In this document: positions 1-8,793 of the stretch, in pieces | How positions within the stretch are numbered: the stretch's first letter is position 1 | How the letters are laid out: every line of letters begins with the position of its first letter | Origin: Sandaracinaceae bacterium | Lineage (GTDB): Bacteria > Myxococcota_A > Polyangia > Polyangiales > Sandaracinaceae | DNA length: 53,104 nt | NCBI GenBank assembly: GCA_019637095.1 | Contig: JAHBWG010000067.1 | Span: forward strand, 1 to 53,104 | Direction of reading: 5' to 3' | Position numbers and translations under genes: made by a program | Notes under the pieces: model-generated | Database searches by the model: none | What the model saw: only the letters and a program-made list of their open reading frames with translations | What the model was told of the DNA's origin: nothing

Positions 1-3000
1 GCCGCGGCGTCGGCCTCGTCGAGCCGGTCGAGCCGCGCCAGCGCCGTCGCGCGCAGCGCGAGCGCGGCGGCGAGCGAGGCCCCGGTCCCCTCCTCCACCA
101 GCCGATCGATCACGACCAGCGCACGCGCCGGCTGACCGTCCTGCGCGAGCGTCCACGCGGTGAGCGCGCGCGCTTGGTCACGCAGCTCGGCGTCCACGTC
201 GGCGAGCACCGGCTCCACCGCGGCGAGCGCAGCCAGCGCGGCCCCCTGCGCGTACCCGCGGCGCGCGCAGCGCGCGGTCGCGATGGCGTGGCGCACGCGC
301 AGTGGTGCGTCGAGCGCGGGCGCCGCCTCGGCGAGCTCGCCGAGCGCCAGCTCCGCGAGCTCCGTCATCCCCGCGTCGAGCGCCGCGGCGGCCGCGTCGA
401 GCCCGCGCTCGAACGCGCTCGGGTCGAGCGGTCCGCGCGTCGCGCGGAGCACACGCGCGGCCTCGATGAAGTGGCGTGCGGCGCGCGCGAGCTCGCCTCG
501 CGCGCGCGCCATCTCGCCCGCGCGCACGAAGTAGTCGGGCGCGCCCCGCGGGTCCAGCGAGCGCGCCGCGTGCTCGGCGATCCGCTCGACGCCCTCGAGG
601 CTCGCGTCGCCGCCGACGCGCTCCAGCGTCGCGACGATCCGCGCGTGCAGGCGCGCGCGCTCCGCGGGCTCGAGCTCGGCGAGGATCGCGCGCCGGACGA
701 GCGCACCCGGGACGCTGACCTCGGCCGGCAGCGCGCTCGGCGTCGGGCCGTGCCCCCCCCAGCTCCCGATGCGCGCGGGCGGCGCGCCGCGCGCCTCGGG
801 TCCGACGACGAGATGACGTGCCCACAGGCGCCGCAACGGGGCTTGCTCCGTCTCGCCGACGAGCCCCTCGGTCGCGCAGACGAGACGAACCTCGACGGCC
901 TCGCCCATCGCCGCGACGACGCGGAGCATCGAGCGCTCGCGGGCGCGGAGCGGCTCGAGGCGCGCGGCGACCGACGCGACGAGCGGCGCCGGCGGCGCGA
1001 CGTCCGGCAGCTCCTCCACGCGGCGCCGCGCGACGCCGCCCTCGATCGCCACGGACTCGCGGAGCGCCTCGGCGACGAGCTCGATCCACGCGGGGATCCC
1101 GCCGGTCAGCGCGTGGACGTGGGCGGCGAGCGCCGGCTCGATCGCCCGCGCGCCGAGGTGGTGCGCGGCCAGCGCCGCCGTCGCGCCGGGGTCGAGCGGC
1201 TCGATCACGCGCACGTCGCCGTCGCTCGACGCGAGCCCGCTCACGCCGGGGCGCCTCGAGACGAGCACGACGACCCGACATCGGCCGAGGCCGTTCACGA
1301 GGAGCGGGAGCACCTGCCGCGTGGCGTCGTCCATCCAGTGGAGGTCCTCGAGCGCGAGGACGACCACGCGATCGCGGCTCAGCGCCCTGACCGCCTTGCG
1401 CAGCGCGAGCGCGAGCTCGATCCCGCGCGGCCTCCCCTCGCGCGCGTCCGACGCGACCGGGTACGCGAGGCCGACGAGCTCGCCGAGCCGCCGCAGCTCG
1501 TGGGGCGCGAGCCCCAGCACGCGCATGCGCTCCACCTTCGCGAAGCGCACCTCCGGCGCGTCCTCGGCCTCGACGCCGCAGAGGTCCATCACGAGATCGG
1601 CGAAGGCGCCGAAGGCGCGATCTCCATCGGTCTCGTCCGCGCGGCCGTGGACGAAGACGAAGTCGCGCGGTGCCGCCGCCGCGCGCAGCTCCGCGAGCAA
1701 GCGCGACTTGCCGACCCCCGGCTCACCGACGAGCTCGACGAGCGCGCCGCGCCCGGCGGCGGCGTCGAGGAGCCGCGCGGAGAGCTCGCGCAGGAGCTCG
1801 CGACGCCCGACGTGCGGGCCTCGCATCCGCAGCGCGCCGGCCGCGCGATCGCGGCGCGCGCGGAAACCGCGCACGAGGAGCGCCCCGTCGCCCGGCTCGG
1901 TGACGAACTCTCGCCCGACCTCGGCGGCGAGCGCGGAGGCGACGCGCACCTCGTCGTCGGCGGTCGCCGCGAGGAGCGCCCGCGCCGCGGCCTCGACCTC
2001 GGCGGAGGGCTTCGCCGCGCCGTCGAGCACCTGCGCCTCGGCGCCGATCACCGCCATCGCGGGCGTGGCGTGCAGGCGCTCCGCGCCCTCGAGCGTCACG
2101 GCGCGCCGGACCTCGAGCGCGCCGCGGATCGCGTGCCCGACGGCGCGCTCCATCCCCTGCACGCCGAACACCGCGAGGTGCAGCCCCTCGCCGACCGCGG
2201 GGACGAGCGCGCCGGCCGCGCGCGCCACCGCGCTCGCGAAGCAGCCCTCCTCGCCGGGCCGCAGACGCGCGGCCAGGAACGCGAGCCGGCGGCTCTCACT
2301 CTTCGCCCGCCGCGGGATCGGCAGGACGTGGGTGTGTGCGGTCGAGTCGGGCGCCGCGCCCGTCGAGCGCAGCTCGCGCCCCGGATCGCTCGCGGCGGCC
2401 GCGTCGTCGTAGGCCCGCTCGAGGAGGTCCACGCGCAGCTTGTTCGGATCGAGGCGCTCGTCGCGCGGGAACATGCGGTGCATCGCCGCCGCGAGATCGG
2501 TCGCGCCCACCGGACGGCCGAGCGCGTAGATCAGCTGCGTGAGCTCCGCGTGGATCTCGCCGGCGGACGCGTAACGATCCGCGCGCTCGCGAGCGAGCGC
2601 CCGCTCGATCACCGGCGCGAGCTCCTCGATCGGCAGGTGCCTCCGGAAGTCCGGGAGCTCCGTCGCGCGCACGCGCGAGAGGATCTCGGGCGCGGTGAGC
2701 CCGTGGAACATGCGCCGCCGCGTCGCGAGCTCGTAGAGCAGGATGCCGAGGGAGAAGAGGTCGCTCCGCCGATCGAGCACCTCGCCGCGCGCCTGCTCGG
2801 GAGACATGTACGCGTACTTGCCGCGGAGGATCTTCGGGTCCTCGCCACGGCCGAGGCCCGGCTCGTCGGCGCGCGCGATGCCGAAGTCCGCTACCTTGAC
2901 CTCGCCCTCGTAGCCCAGCAAGACGTTTTGCGGGCTCACGTCGCGATGGACGATGTTCATCGGCTTGCCGTCGTCGAAGCGCGCGCGGTGCGCGTAGTCG

Positions 3001-3380
3001 AGCGCCTTGGCGACCTCCGCGCCGATCCAGAGGCGGACCGCGAGGTCGAGCGGCGCCTCACCCGCGCGGCGGAAGCTCAGCGCCGCGGCGAGATCGCGCC
3101 CGCGCAAGAGCTCCATCGCGATGAAGTAGGAGCCGTCCTGCTCGCCGAGGTCGAAGATCTGCACGATGTTCGGGTGGCTCAGCCGCGCCGCGATCTTCGC
3201 CTCGCGGATCAGCAGCTCGGCGAACCCCGGCCGCTCGAGGAGCGAGGGCAGCACGCGCTTGATGACCACCGCCTTCTCGAACCCGGCGACGCCGCGCGAG
3301 CGCGCGCGCCAGACCTCGGCCATTCCCCCTTCGGCGATGCGCTCGACGAGCTCGTAGTTGCCGAACGGGATCCCCGACAC
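1..3380 (-). CDS. Ser/Thr protein kinase fused to cyclase-like and AAA/MalT-type ATPase regions (C-terminus beyond window)
   Basis: A Hanks-type kinase comes first (residues about 5-270). It has the glycine loop AEGGMAEV, catalytic IVHRDVSPQN, DFGIA and YMSPEQA. A region around residues 360-460 resembles a worn class III cyclase domain (stretch LEVRRAV and surroundings) without an obvious complete catalytic set. A P-loop GEPGVGKSR near residue 550 and a Walker-B-like LALEDLHW follow. Alpha-helical, TPR-like sequence then runs off the left edge. This order matches the multidomain kinase/cyclase/ATPase regulators common in myxobacteria, which are large cytoplasmic signalling proteins. I chose the GTG at 3380 because it is the nearest start giving SGIPFGNYELV before the kinase; a TTG at 3395 is also in frame. 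At least 1,126 residues are present. The substrate is unknown. The kinase call is firm and the cyclase-like call is an inference. Confidence 0.9.
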   Translation of the reverse strand, partial: MSGIPFGNYELVERIAEGGMAEVWRARSRGVAGFEKAVVIKRVLPSLLERPGFAELLIREAKIAARLSHPNIVQIFDLGEQDGSYFIAMELLRGRDLAAALSFRRAGEAPLDLAVRLWIGAEVAKALDYAHRARFDDGKPMNIVHRDVSPQNVLLGYEGEVKVADFGIARADEPGLGRGEDPKILRGKYAYMSPEQARGEVLDRRSDLFSLGILLYELATRRRMFHGLTAPEILSRVRATELPDFRRHLPIEELAPVIERALARERADRYASAGEIHAELTQLIYALGRPVGATDLAAAMHRMFPRDERLDPNKLRVDLLERAYDDAAAASDPGRELRSTGAAPDSTAHTHVLPIPRRAKSESRRLAFLAARLRPGEEGCFASAVARAAGALVPAVGEGLHLAVFGVQGMERAVGHAIRGALEVRRAVTLEGAERLHATPAMAVIGAEAQVLDGAAKPSAEVEAAARALLAATADDEVRVASALAAEVGREFVTEPGDGALLVRGFRARRDRAAGALRMRGPHVGRRELLRELSARLLDAAAGRGALVELVGEPGVGKSRLLAELRAAAAPRDFVFVHGRADETDGDRAFGAFADLVMDLCGVEAEDAPEVRFAKVERMRVLGLAPHELRRLGELVGLAYPVASDAREGRPRGIELALALRKAVRALSRDRVVVLALEDLHWMDDATRQVLPLLVNGLGRCRVVVLVSRRPGVSGLASSDGDVRVIEPLDPGATAALAAHHLGARAIEPALAAHVHALTGGIPAWIELVAEALRESVAIEGGVARRRVEELPDVAPPAPLVASVAARLEPLRARERSMLRVVAAMGEAVEVRLVCATEGLVGETEQAPLRRLWARHLVVGPEARGAPPARIGSWGGHGPTPSALPAEVSVPGALVRRAILAELEPAERARLHARIVATLERVGGDASLEGVERIAEHAARSLDPRGAPDYFVRAGEMARARGELARAARHFIEAARVLRATRGPLDPSAFERGLDAAAAALDAGMTELAELALGELAEAAPALDAPLRVRHAIATARCARRGYAQGAALAALAAVEPVLADVDAELRDQARALTAWTLAQDGQPARALVVIDRLVEEGTGASLAAALALRATALARLDRLDEADAA

Positions 3381-3468
3381 GGAGCCGGAGCATAGCAAGA
3401 GCGCGACAGGCCACGCGGCGGTTGGAGCGCCACCACGCGCGACCCGAGAACGGACCACCAGGGCCCGT

Positions 3469-3508
3469 GAGCGAGCGGGCGAGCGGGCGAGCGGGCGAGC
3501 GAGCGAGG
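3469..3508. repeat. Short tandem repeat of an 8-bp unit (GAGCGGGC)
   Basis: Three perfect copies of GAGCGGGC occupy 3473-3496, flanked on both sides by GAGCGAGC-type variants. The repeat lies in the gap between the kinase start at 3380 and the hairpin cluster at 3512. It is a simple microsatellite-like run with no visible coding role. Confidence 0.8.
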
Positions 3509-3511
3509 CCA

Positions 3512-3655
3512 GGCCATCGCGCAGCGATGGCCGTTGGCCGAGGGGGCCCCATCGCCCCGCGATGGGGTCGAACGCGGCTCCGCCGCGTTCGTCTTGGGCG
3601 GGGGGCCCCATCGCGGCTTTGCCGCGATGGGGGGAGGGGTTGGAACAACCCCTCC
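3512..3655. repeat. Cluster of five perfect stem-loops with 3-nt loops
   Basis: Five adjacent inverted repeats can be read directly. 3512-3532 has a 9-bp stem and loop GCA. 3547-3567 has a 9-bp stem and loop CCC. 3569-3591 has a 10-bp stem and loop TCC. 3606-3632 has a 12-bp stem and loop TTT. 3633-3655 has a 10-bp stem and loop GAA. Three of them share the core ATCGC/GCGAT, and the 14-mer beginning GGGGGCCCCATCGC occurs at 3542 and again at 3601. The last hairpin begins 7 nt past the stop of the anti-sigma gene on the minus strand, so it may protect or end that transcript, although there is no T tract. The cluster resembles REP/REPIN-type intergenic palindromes. Confidence 0.85.
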
Positions 3656-3661
3656 GAAGAT

Positions 3662-4882
3662 TCAGTACGGGTTGAGCAGGTCCAGCTGCTGCCTCGCCGC
3701 CGGCCGCTCCGCGCCCGACCCGGGTGCGGCGCGCGCGCGCCGCGCGGCGGGCGCGGCGGGGGAGAGCGAGCCGCCCGCGGTCGGCGCGGGGTGATACGCG
3801 TGCGTCACCTCGTAGGTCGCGTGCGCGCTGCGCGGCATCGACGCGGACTGCACGGCGCGCCGGATGCAGGCGGCCTCTGCGCCCGTGAACGGCGGCCGAA
3901 CGGTGACCGTCTCGACGCGACCGGTCGCGCCCTCGACGCGCACGCGGACCTCGGCCACTTCACGCGTGCGCACCATGCAGGACGCGACCGCGTGAGCGAC
4001 CTGGTTGAGGGCGTTGACGACCTCGACGCGCGACGGCTCTCGGGTGACCGGCGGCTCGGCCGCCGGCTGGTCGGCGCGATCGCCGCGCGCGAACTCGCCC
4101 GCGCTCGTGGAGCCCGTCGCGTACCCGGAGCCTCCGCCGCCCGCGCCGCGGGCGGGCGCGCGCGCGCCGAGCCCGTCGAAGCCGCCTCCCGAGGTCACGC
4201 CCCGCGCCACCACCACGGGCGGCGCCGGGGCCTCGGCCGGGATTGCGGTCGCCGTCGGCGCGGGCACGGCCGGCGCGGCGTACGCGACGGCCGCCTGCTC
4301 CTCGCGCTCGCCCTCGGCCGGCGCCGTCGTCGGCGCGGCGGCCATCGGCTCGGGCACCGCCGCGCTCTCGAGGTCCGCGGGGACGTCGACCGACTGGACC
4401 GCAGGCGCCGCGCTCATCTCGGCCGGCGCGCCGCGATCCATCGAGAGCCCGGCCATCACGCCCATCCCGACCGCCGCCGCCGCGGCGAAGGCGCCGGCGA
4501 GCGCGAAGACGCGGTTGCGCTGCTCGCGCCGCGCCGAGAGATCCACGACCTCTCCGCCCGCCGCGGCGACCGGCGGCGCCGCGACGCGTCGCGCGGACGG
4601 CTCGTCGGCGAACTGCGGCGGCGCCGTCGCGTCGAGCCCGTCGTCGAAGCCCGCGTCCGCGTCGAGGGCGTCCTCGATGCGCCCGAGCATCGCCTCCCAG
4701 TCGGGCTCTCGCCGGGCCGCGCCGAGCCCGCGGAGCGCCTCGTCGATCGCGCCGAGATCCTGCGCGTAGCGCGCGGCCTCCGGATCCGCGTCGAGGCGCT
4801 CGCGCAGCGCCGCGTCCGCGTCGAGGCCGCCGGGCGCGCCGAGCGCGTCGGAGATCCGGCGCATGAGCTCCTCGTCCGTCAC
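3662..4882 (-). CDS. Putative transmembrane anti-sigma factor with AgmX/PglI-like C-terminal domain
   Basis: The 406-residue product follows the ECF sigma gene. Its GTG start overlaps the sigma stop as GTGA, so the two are probably translationally coupled. Residues 1-120 are a cytoplasmic acidic and helical part. A single membrane helix spans about 124-147 (VFALAGAFAAAAAVGMG). A long Ala/Pro/Gly-rich linker leads to a C-terminal domain at about 290-380 with two cysteines (VASCMV and EAACIRRAV). That pattern resembles the C-terminal domain seen in myxobacterial AgmX/PglI proteins. No zinc-binding HxxxCxxC motif is visible at the N-terminus, so this is not a classic zinc anti-sigma factor. The role is inferred mainly from the pairing: it would hold the sigma factor at the inner membrane and sense a periplasmic signal. 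Confidence 0.7.
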   Translation of the reverse strand: MTDEELMRRISDALGAPGGLDADAALRERLDADPEAARYAQDLGAIDEALRGLGAARREPDWEAMLGRIEDALDADAGFDDGLDATAPPQFADEPSARRVAAPPVAAAGGEVVDLSARREQRNRVFALAGAFAAAAAVGMGVMAGLSMDRGAPAEMSAAPAVQSVDVPADLESAAVPEPMAAAPTTAPAEGEREEQAAVAYAAPAVPAPTATAIPAEAPAPPVVVARGVTSGGGFDGLGARAPARGAGGGGSGYATGSTSAGEFARGDRADQPAAEPPVTREPSRVEVVNALNQVAHAVASCMVRTREVAEVRVRVEGATGRVETVTVRPPFTGAEAACIRRAVQSASMPRSAHATYEVTHAYHPAPTAGGSLSPAAPAARRARAAPGSGAERPAARQQLDLLNPY

Positions 4883-5511
4883 GACGCCCGCCTCCCCGCC
4901 GGCTCGGCGCCCTCGCCCTCGCCCTCGCCGGCGCTCGCGTCGCCGTCGTCCGCCGTGTCGGCGAGCGCGATGCGCAGCCGGCGGCGCGCCTCGTGGATGC
5001 GCCACGCGATCGTTCCCTCGGAGCACCCGAGGATCTCGGCGACCTCCTTCTGCGGCATCCCGTCGACCAGCACCATGATCACCGTAGTGCGAAGCGACTC
5101 GCTGAGCCCGCCGACCGCCTCCGCGATCCGGCCTTGGAGCTGGCGCGCCTCGAGGGCGTGCCGCGGGTCGTTGCTGCCCTGCGTCGGGTCCGCCTTGGGC
5201 TCCGGCACCCGGGGATCCGCGAGGTCCGCGGCGTCGTGCCGCTTGCGCTTGCGGATGTGGTTCAAGCAGACGTTGACGCAGACCCGATAGAGCCACGTCG
5301 AGAGCTGGCTGCGCCCGTCGAAGCGCGCGATCGCGCGCCACGCGCGCACGAACGTCTCCTGCACCGCGTCGTCCGCGTCCCCGCCGTCGCCGAGCATGCT
5401 CACCGCGCAGGCGTACACGCGGCGCTGGTGCAGGCGCACGAGCCGGCTGAACGCCCTGCGGTCCCCCGCTTGCGCGGCCTCGAGCAGCTCGGCTTCGGTG
5501 GGCTCCGGCAT
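4879..5511 (-). CDS. ECF-type RNA polymerase sigma factor
   Basis: The 210-residue protein has region 2 at about residues 15-85, with the DDAVQETFVRAWRAI and STWLYRV motifs typical of sigma-70 region 2.2-2.4. Region 4 lies at about 125-180 and carries the helix-turn-helix KEVAEILGCSEGTIAWR. The C-terminal tail is Glu/Gly-rich and variable. The ATG at 5511 gives a normal ECF N-terminus (MPEPTEAELL). An upstream in-frame start would add 32 residues with no family similarity. The gene is the first of a pair with the presumed anti-sigma factor and overlaps it by 4 nt. Autoregulation is usual for such pairs, but I could not identify a matching promoter in the 181-bp gap to the PilZ gene. Confidence 0.92.
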   Translation of the reverse strand: MPEPTEAELLEAAQAGDRRAFSRLVRLHQRRVYACAVSMLGDGGDADDAVQETFVRAWRAIARFDGRSQLSTWLYRVCVNVCLNHIRKRKRHDAADLADPRVPEPKADPTQGSNDPRHALEARQLQGRIAEAVGGLSESLRTTVIMVLVDGMPQKEVAEILGCSEGTIAWRIHEARRRLRIALADTADDGDASAGEGEGEGAEPAGRRAS

Positions 5512-5692
5512 TCGCGTCTCGGACGCGGGCCGCCACGCCAACACGAGGCCGCCCCATCCGGGCCCCATGCTAGCAGCTGTCGTGGGCAGCGTGGCGAATG
5601 CCTGCATCGCGCCTCAGACCAGCCCCCTCGGGAGCGGCTTGGGGGAGGCTGGAAGTTTGCTCCGCTCGGAGCGCCGAGTATCGTCTGGATGC

Positions 5693-6115
5693 GTGAGCAC
5701 GGACGACACGGACGACACGGATGGGGCGGACGGCCGCGATCGACGCATTCACCCGCGCGTCCCGATCACGCTGCGCGTCGAGTACAAGCGCCTCAACTCG
5801 TTCTTCGCGGACTACACGAAGAACATCTCGCGCGGCGGCACCTTCATCCGCACCGCGAACCCGCTCGGGATCGGGACGGAGTTCGTGTTCCACCTCGCCG
5901 TCCCCTCGCTCGAGGAGCCGCTGTCGATCAAGGGCAAGGTGCAGTGGGTCGTCGACGCCGCGGAGGCGACCGACGCGCAGGAGGCCGGGATGGGGATCGG
6001 CTTCGTCTACGACTCGGAGGCCGAGCGCGATCGGATCGCGCACACCGTCGAGACGCTCATGGTCGCGCAGCTCGGGCCCGTGCTCTACGAGCGCCTGATG
6101 CGCCCGCGCGGGTGA
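5693..6115 (+). CDS. PilZ domain protein
   Basis: This 140-residue single-domain protein has the two hallmarks of c-di-GMP-binding PilZ domains. RRIHPR near residue 18 is the RxxxR motif, and NISRGGTFI about 35 residues later is the (D/N)xSxxG motif. The closest family style is the short myxobacterial PilZ paralogues. I chose the GTG at 5693 because it starts just before an Asp-rich leader (STDDTDDTDGADG) and the domain; longer in-frame starts run back into the sigma gene on the other strand. It is transcribed divergently from the sigma/anti-sigma pair. A role in c-di-GMP-controlled motility or surface behaviour is likely, but the target is not visible. Confidence 0.88.
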   Translation: MSTDDTDDTDGADGRDRRIHPRVPITLRVEYKRLNSFFADYTKNISRGGTFIRTANPLGIGTEFVFHLAVPSLEEPLSIKGKVQWVVDAAEATDAQEAGMGIGFVYDSEAERDRIAHTVETLMVAQLGPVLYERLMRPRG

Positions 6116-6119
6116 GCGC

Positions 6120-8696
6120 TCAGCGCGTGAGCGTCGCTTCGTTCCCGTAGGCGTCGACGACGACGAGGGTCCTCGCGCCGGCGGCGCCCGCGACGGTCAC
6201 CACGCCCGCGGCGTCGGTGGTCAGCGCCAGGGGCGAGCCCCCGTCGGCGGTCACGGTGACGGCGCGCCGCGCGAGCGGCAGCGTTCCGTCGCTGCGCGCC
6301 GAGAGGTCGAGCAGGCGGAACGCGTACGGCGGCGCGGTGATCGAGATCGTGATGGCGAGGTCCGCCCCGATCGCGGCGGCGCTCAGCGCGAGCGGCGCGG
6401 GCGTCACCTCGAAGGGCGAGGACGCGAGCTCGTAACTTGGCCCCTCGACGCGGAAGCGGTAGCGACCGAGCGGCAGACCGAGGCGGTCCTCGAGACCGAC
6501 GGCGTCGCTCCCGCCGATCGGCGTCACCGCCTGCATCTCCACGGTGTAGTAGTGCGCGCGCGGCGTGCCCGCCTGGCGCAGGATCGGGCTCGGCGTCCAC
6601 GTCATGACGAGCGCGCCGTCGAGCACGGGGCGCCCGCTGCGCCGGCGCACGTCGTCGAACACGCCGGGCACCTCGCTCTCGCGCTGGAGGTACACCCGCG
6701 GCGTGCCCGCGAGCGGATCGCTGCCGACGAACGTGAAGTGGACGCTGTCGAGCCGGGCGACCTGCGCGGCCGGCTGGGCGGAGGTCACCGGCCGCAGGCG
6801 CTGGGTCAGGAGGTAGCCGGGCAGCTCGGTCGGGACGGTGCCCACCGGGATCGGCGAGACGTCGACCGCGACGTCGTCGCGGATCACGGGCGAGCCCGGG
6901 CGCGGGACCCCCTCGGCGTTGCCGTCCTCGCGCGCCGGCGTGAGCGCGAGCGCCATGAGGCGGCCGAGCTGCTCGGCGACGTACTCGCCCTCGAGCGGGC
7001 CCCAGAACGTGATCGTCGGCTCGTAGCCGCCGCTCAGCCAGTCCTCCGGGCGCAGGAGGTAGCCGCCGTGATCCTGCGCGTAGCCGACGAGGATCGTGCG
7101 GTCCGGCCCCGCCGGCGAGAGCTCGTCGCGCAGATGATCCGCGAGGAGCGTCACGAGCTCGCCGGGCATCGTGCCGACGAGCCAGTCGCCGATGCGCAGC
7201 GCGCTCACCGTCGTGCGGGTCGTCTCGCAGATCGGCGGCTCCTCGAAGTCGAGGTCGAGCGCGCGCTCGAAGATGGTCGCGACCGCCTCGAGCCGCATGC
7301 AGCCGCGGTACGGGAGGTCTCGCAGCTCGAGCGTCCCCGGCATCTGCGCGCGCGGCACGATCGAGGGCATGTCCGCGGTGCAGAGGGCGGCCCCGAACGG
7401 CGCGTTGAACTCGTCGATCGGCGAGACGATCCGGCGCTCGGCGTCGAACACGATCCCGTCGGCCTCGCGGCGCGTGTCGAACTCGAGGTACGAGAGCGCG
7501 CCGCCGCGGATCGTGAACGTCGAGGCCTCGGGACCGAGCGGGACGGTGCGGGTCAGCATCTCGAGCTCGATCTCGCCCTGCATCACCTCGCCGGCCGCCT
7601 CCCAGGCCGCGAGGATCGCCTCGCGCGCGTGGTGCCCGATGCTCTCGGCGCGGGCGAAGTTCGCGCACGCGACCGCGCCGCCGCACTCGACGCCGCCCGA
7701 GCCGGCCGGCGAGACGTCGCCGCCCGCGCCCTGGAGGTGCGCGACGAGCACCGGCGAGTCGAACGACTCGCGAAGCACGCGCTCGATCCCGCCGATCGAG
7801 TCGGTGGTCACGATCGCGTTGTCGCCGCCCTGCGTGGTGCCGTGGATGCCGAAGACCGGGAGGAGCGCCATCGGCGATCCGTCGGCGGCGTCGACGCGGA
7901 TCACGTAGAGGTGGTGGTCGTCCTGTGGACCGCCGGCGAGCTCGTCGTTCGCGCGACGGCGGTCGCGGTTGACGCGGTCGTCGAGGTCGAACGCGGGGTC
8001 GTGGTGGATGCCGATGCGCGCCGGGCGCAGGTCGTCGATGGCGGCGCGGGCCGCCTCGGTGAGCTGGGCGACGATCGCGTCGTACACCGTCGAGCGGAAG
8101 CGGCCGAAGCCCACGTGCAGCGCGGAGTGCCCGCTGTAGTTGCCGAACGACGAGTGGCTGTGGCTCGCGGTGATGAGGACCTTGCCCGAGTACGCGGGTC
8201 CGAGGTTCGCTTCGACGTCGTGCACGAAGCCCTGGTAGGAGCTCGCGAGATCGAGCTTGAGCAGCACGACCGTCTCGCCGCCCGCGCGGAGCGCGAGCGC
8301 CGCGATCTGGGGGATCGTCTCGATGCCGACCGCGGGGGCGAAGGAGCCGGCGAGGTACTCGCGGCGCGCGTCGGGCTGGGGCAGGAAGCCGTCGCCACCT
8401 GCGCCCTCGGCGCGCGACGTGTAGGCGGCGAGGCTCGCGCCGAGCGGGACGTCGAGCAGGCGCTCGGCGACGCCCGCCTCGAGCGGCCCCCGCGTCACCG
8501 TGCCGCCGGCGCCGCCGGTGGGCGGCACCGCCTCGTAGTCGCAGTGCGCGAGCGAGACGGGCGGGAACGGCCCCGCGTCGGTCGGGCCCGCGTCCTCGGG
8601 CGGCGGAGGCATCGGCTCGCCGTCACACGCCCACCCGAAGACCACGACCACCGCGAGGCCCAAGAACGACGTCCGGCGCTGCATCGAGCGCATCAT
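6120..8696 (-). CDS. Neutral/alkaline ceramidase-like lipoprotein
   Basis: The 858-residue product starts with a lipoprotein signal whose lipobox ends GWAC (Cys 24), then a Pro/Asp linker. The body from about residue 65 reads as a neutral ceramidase-like enzyme. It has the N-terminal AGVAERLLDVPLG stretch, a His-rich ITASHSHSS motif that fits metal binding, IHGTTQGGDN, and GGDVSP, the usual setting of the catalytic serine in this family. The C-terminal 150 residues look like a beta-sandwich. Family members hydrolyse the N-acyl bond of ceramide, so this one may attack sphingolipids at the cell surface. The substrate is an inference. ATG 8696 and ATG 8684 are both possible starts. The gene is convergent with the PilZ gene. 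Confidence 0.8.
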   Translation of the reverse strand: MMRSMQRRTSFLGLAVVVVFGWACDGEPMPPPPEDAGPTDAGPFPPVSLAHCDYEAVPPTGGAGGTVTRGPLEAGVAERLLDVPLGASLAAYTSRAEGAGGDGFLPQPDARREYLAGSFAPAVGIETIPQIAALALRAGGETVVLLKLDLASSYQGFVHDVEANLGPAYSGKVLITASHSHSSFGNYSGHSALHVGFGRFRSTVYDAIVAQLTEAARAAIDDLRPARIGIHHDPAFDLDDRVNRDRRRANDELAGGPQDDHHLYVIRVDAADGSPMALLPVFGIHGTTQGGDNAIVTTDSIGGIERVLRESFDSPVLVAHLQGAGGDVSPAGSGGVECGGAVACANFARAESIGHHAREAILAAWEAAGEVMQGEIELEMLTRTVPLGPEASTFTIRGGALSYLEFDTRREADGIVFDAERRIVSPIDEFNAPFGAALCTADMPSIVPRAQMPGTLELRDLPYRGCMRLEAVATIFERALDLDFEEPPICETTRTTVSALRIGDWLVGTMPGELVTLLADHLRDELSPAGPDRTILVGYAQDHGGYLLRPEDWLSGGYEPTITFWGPLEGEYVAEQLGRLMALALTPAREDGNAEGVPRPGSPVIRDDVAVDVSPIPVGTVPTELPGYLLTQRLRPVTSAQPAAQVARLDSVHFTFVGSDPLAGTPRVYLQRESEVPGVFDDVRRRSGRPVLDGALVMTWTPSPILRQAGTPRAHYYTVEMQAVTPIGGSDAVGLEDRLGLPLGRYRFRVEGPSYELASSPFEVTPAPLALSAAAIGADLAITISITAPPYAFRLLDLSARSDGTLPLARRAVTVTADGGSPLALTTDAAGVVTVAGAAGARTLVVVDAYGNEATLTR

Positions 8697-8793
8697 GACG
8701 GCACCGCTCGGGATCGCGGCCGACGTTTCTCACAGCGCCGCGCGCGCCGCTCGGTCGAGCGGTCCGGCGGCGGCCTTGCTAGACTCGGCGTCG

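Noticed and set aside
174-3395. Very long open frame (over 1,000 codons) on the + strand, opposite the kinase gene
   Set aside because: It is antisense to a protein with clear kinase and ATPase motifs and encodes only Arg/Ala/Glu-rich sequence. Such frames arise in very GC-rich DNA. The same holds for other long opposite-strand frames in the window, for example opposite bamA and the giant TPR gene.
5658-5673. Short inverted repeat GCTCCG CT CGGAGC between the sigma and PilZ genes
   Set aside because: The 2-nt loop is too tight for a stable hairpin and no matching promoter or repeat was found, so no regulatory function is claimed.
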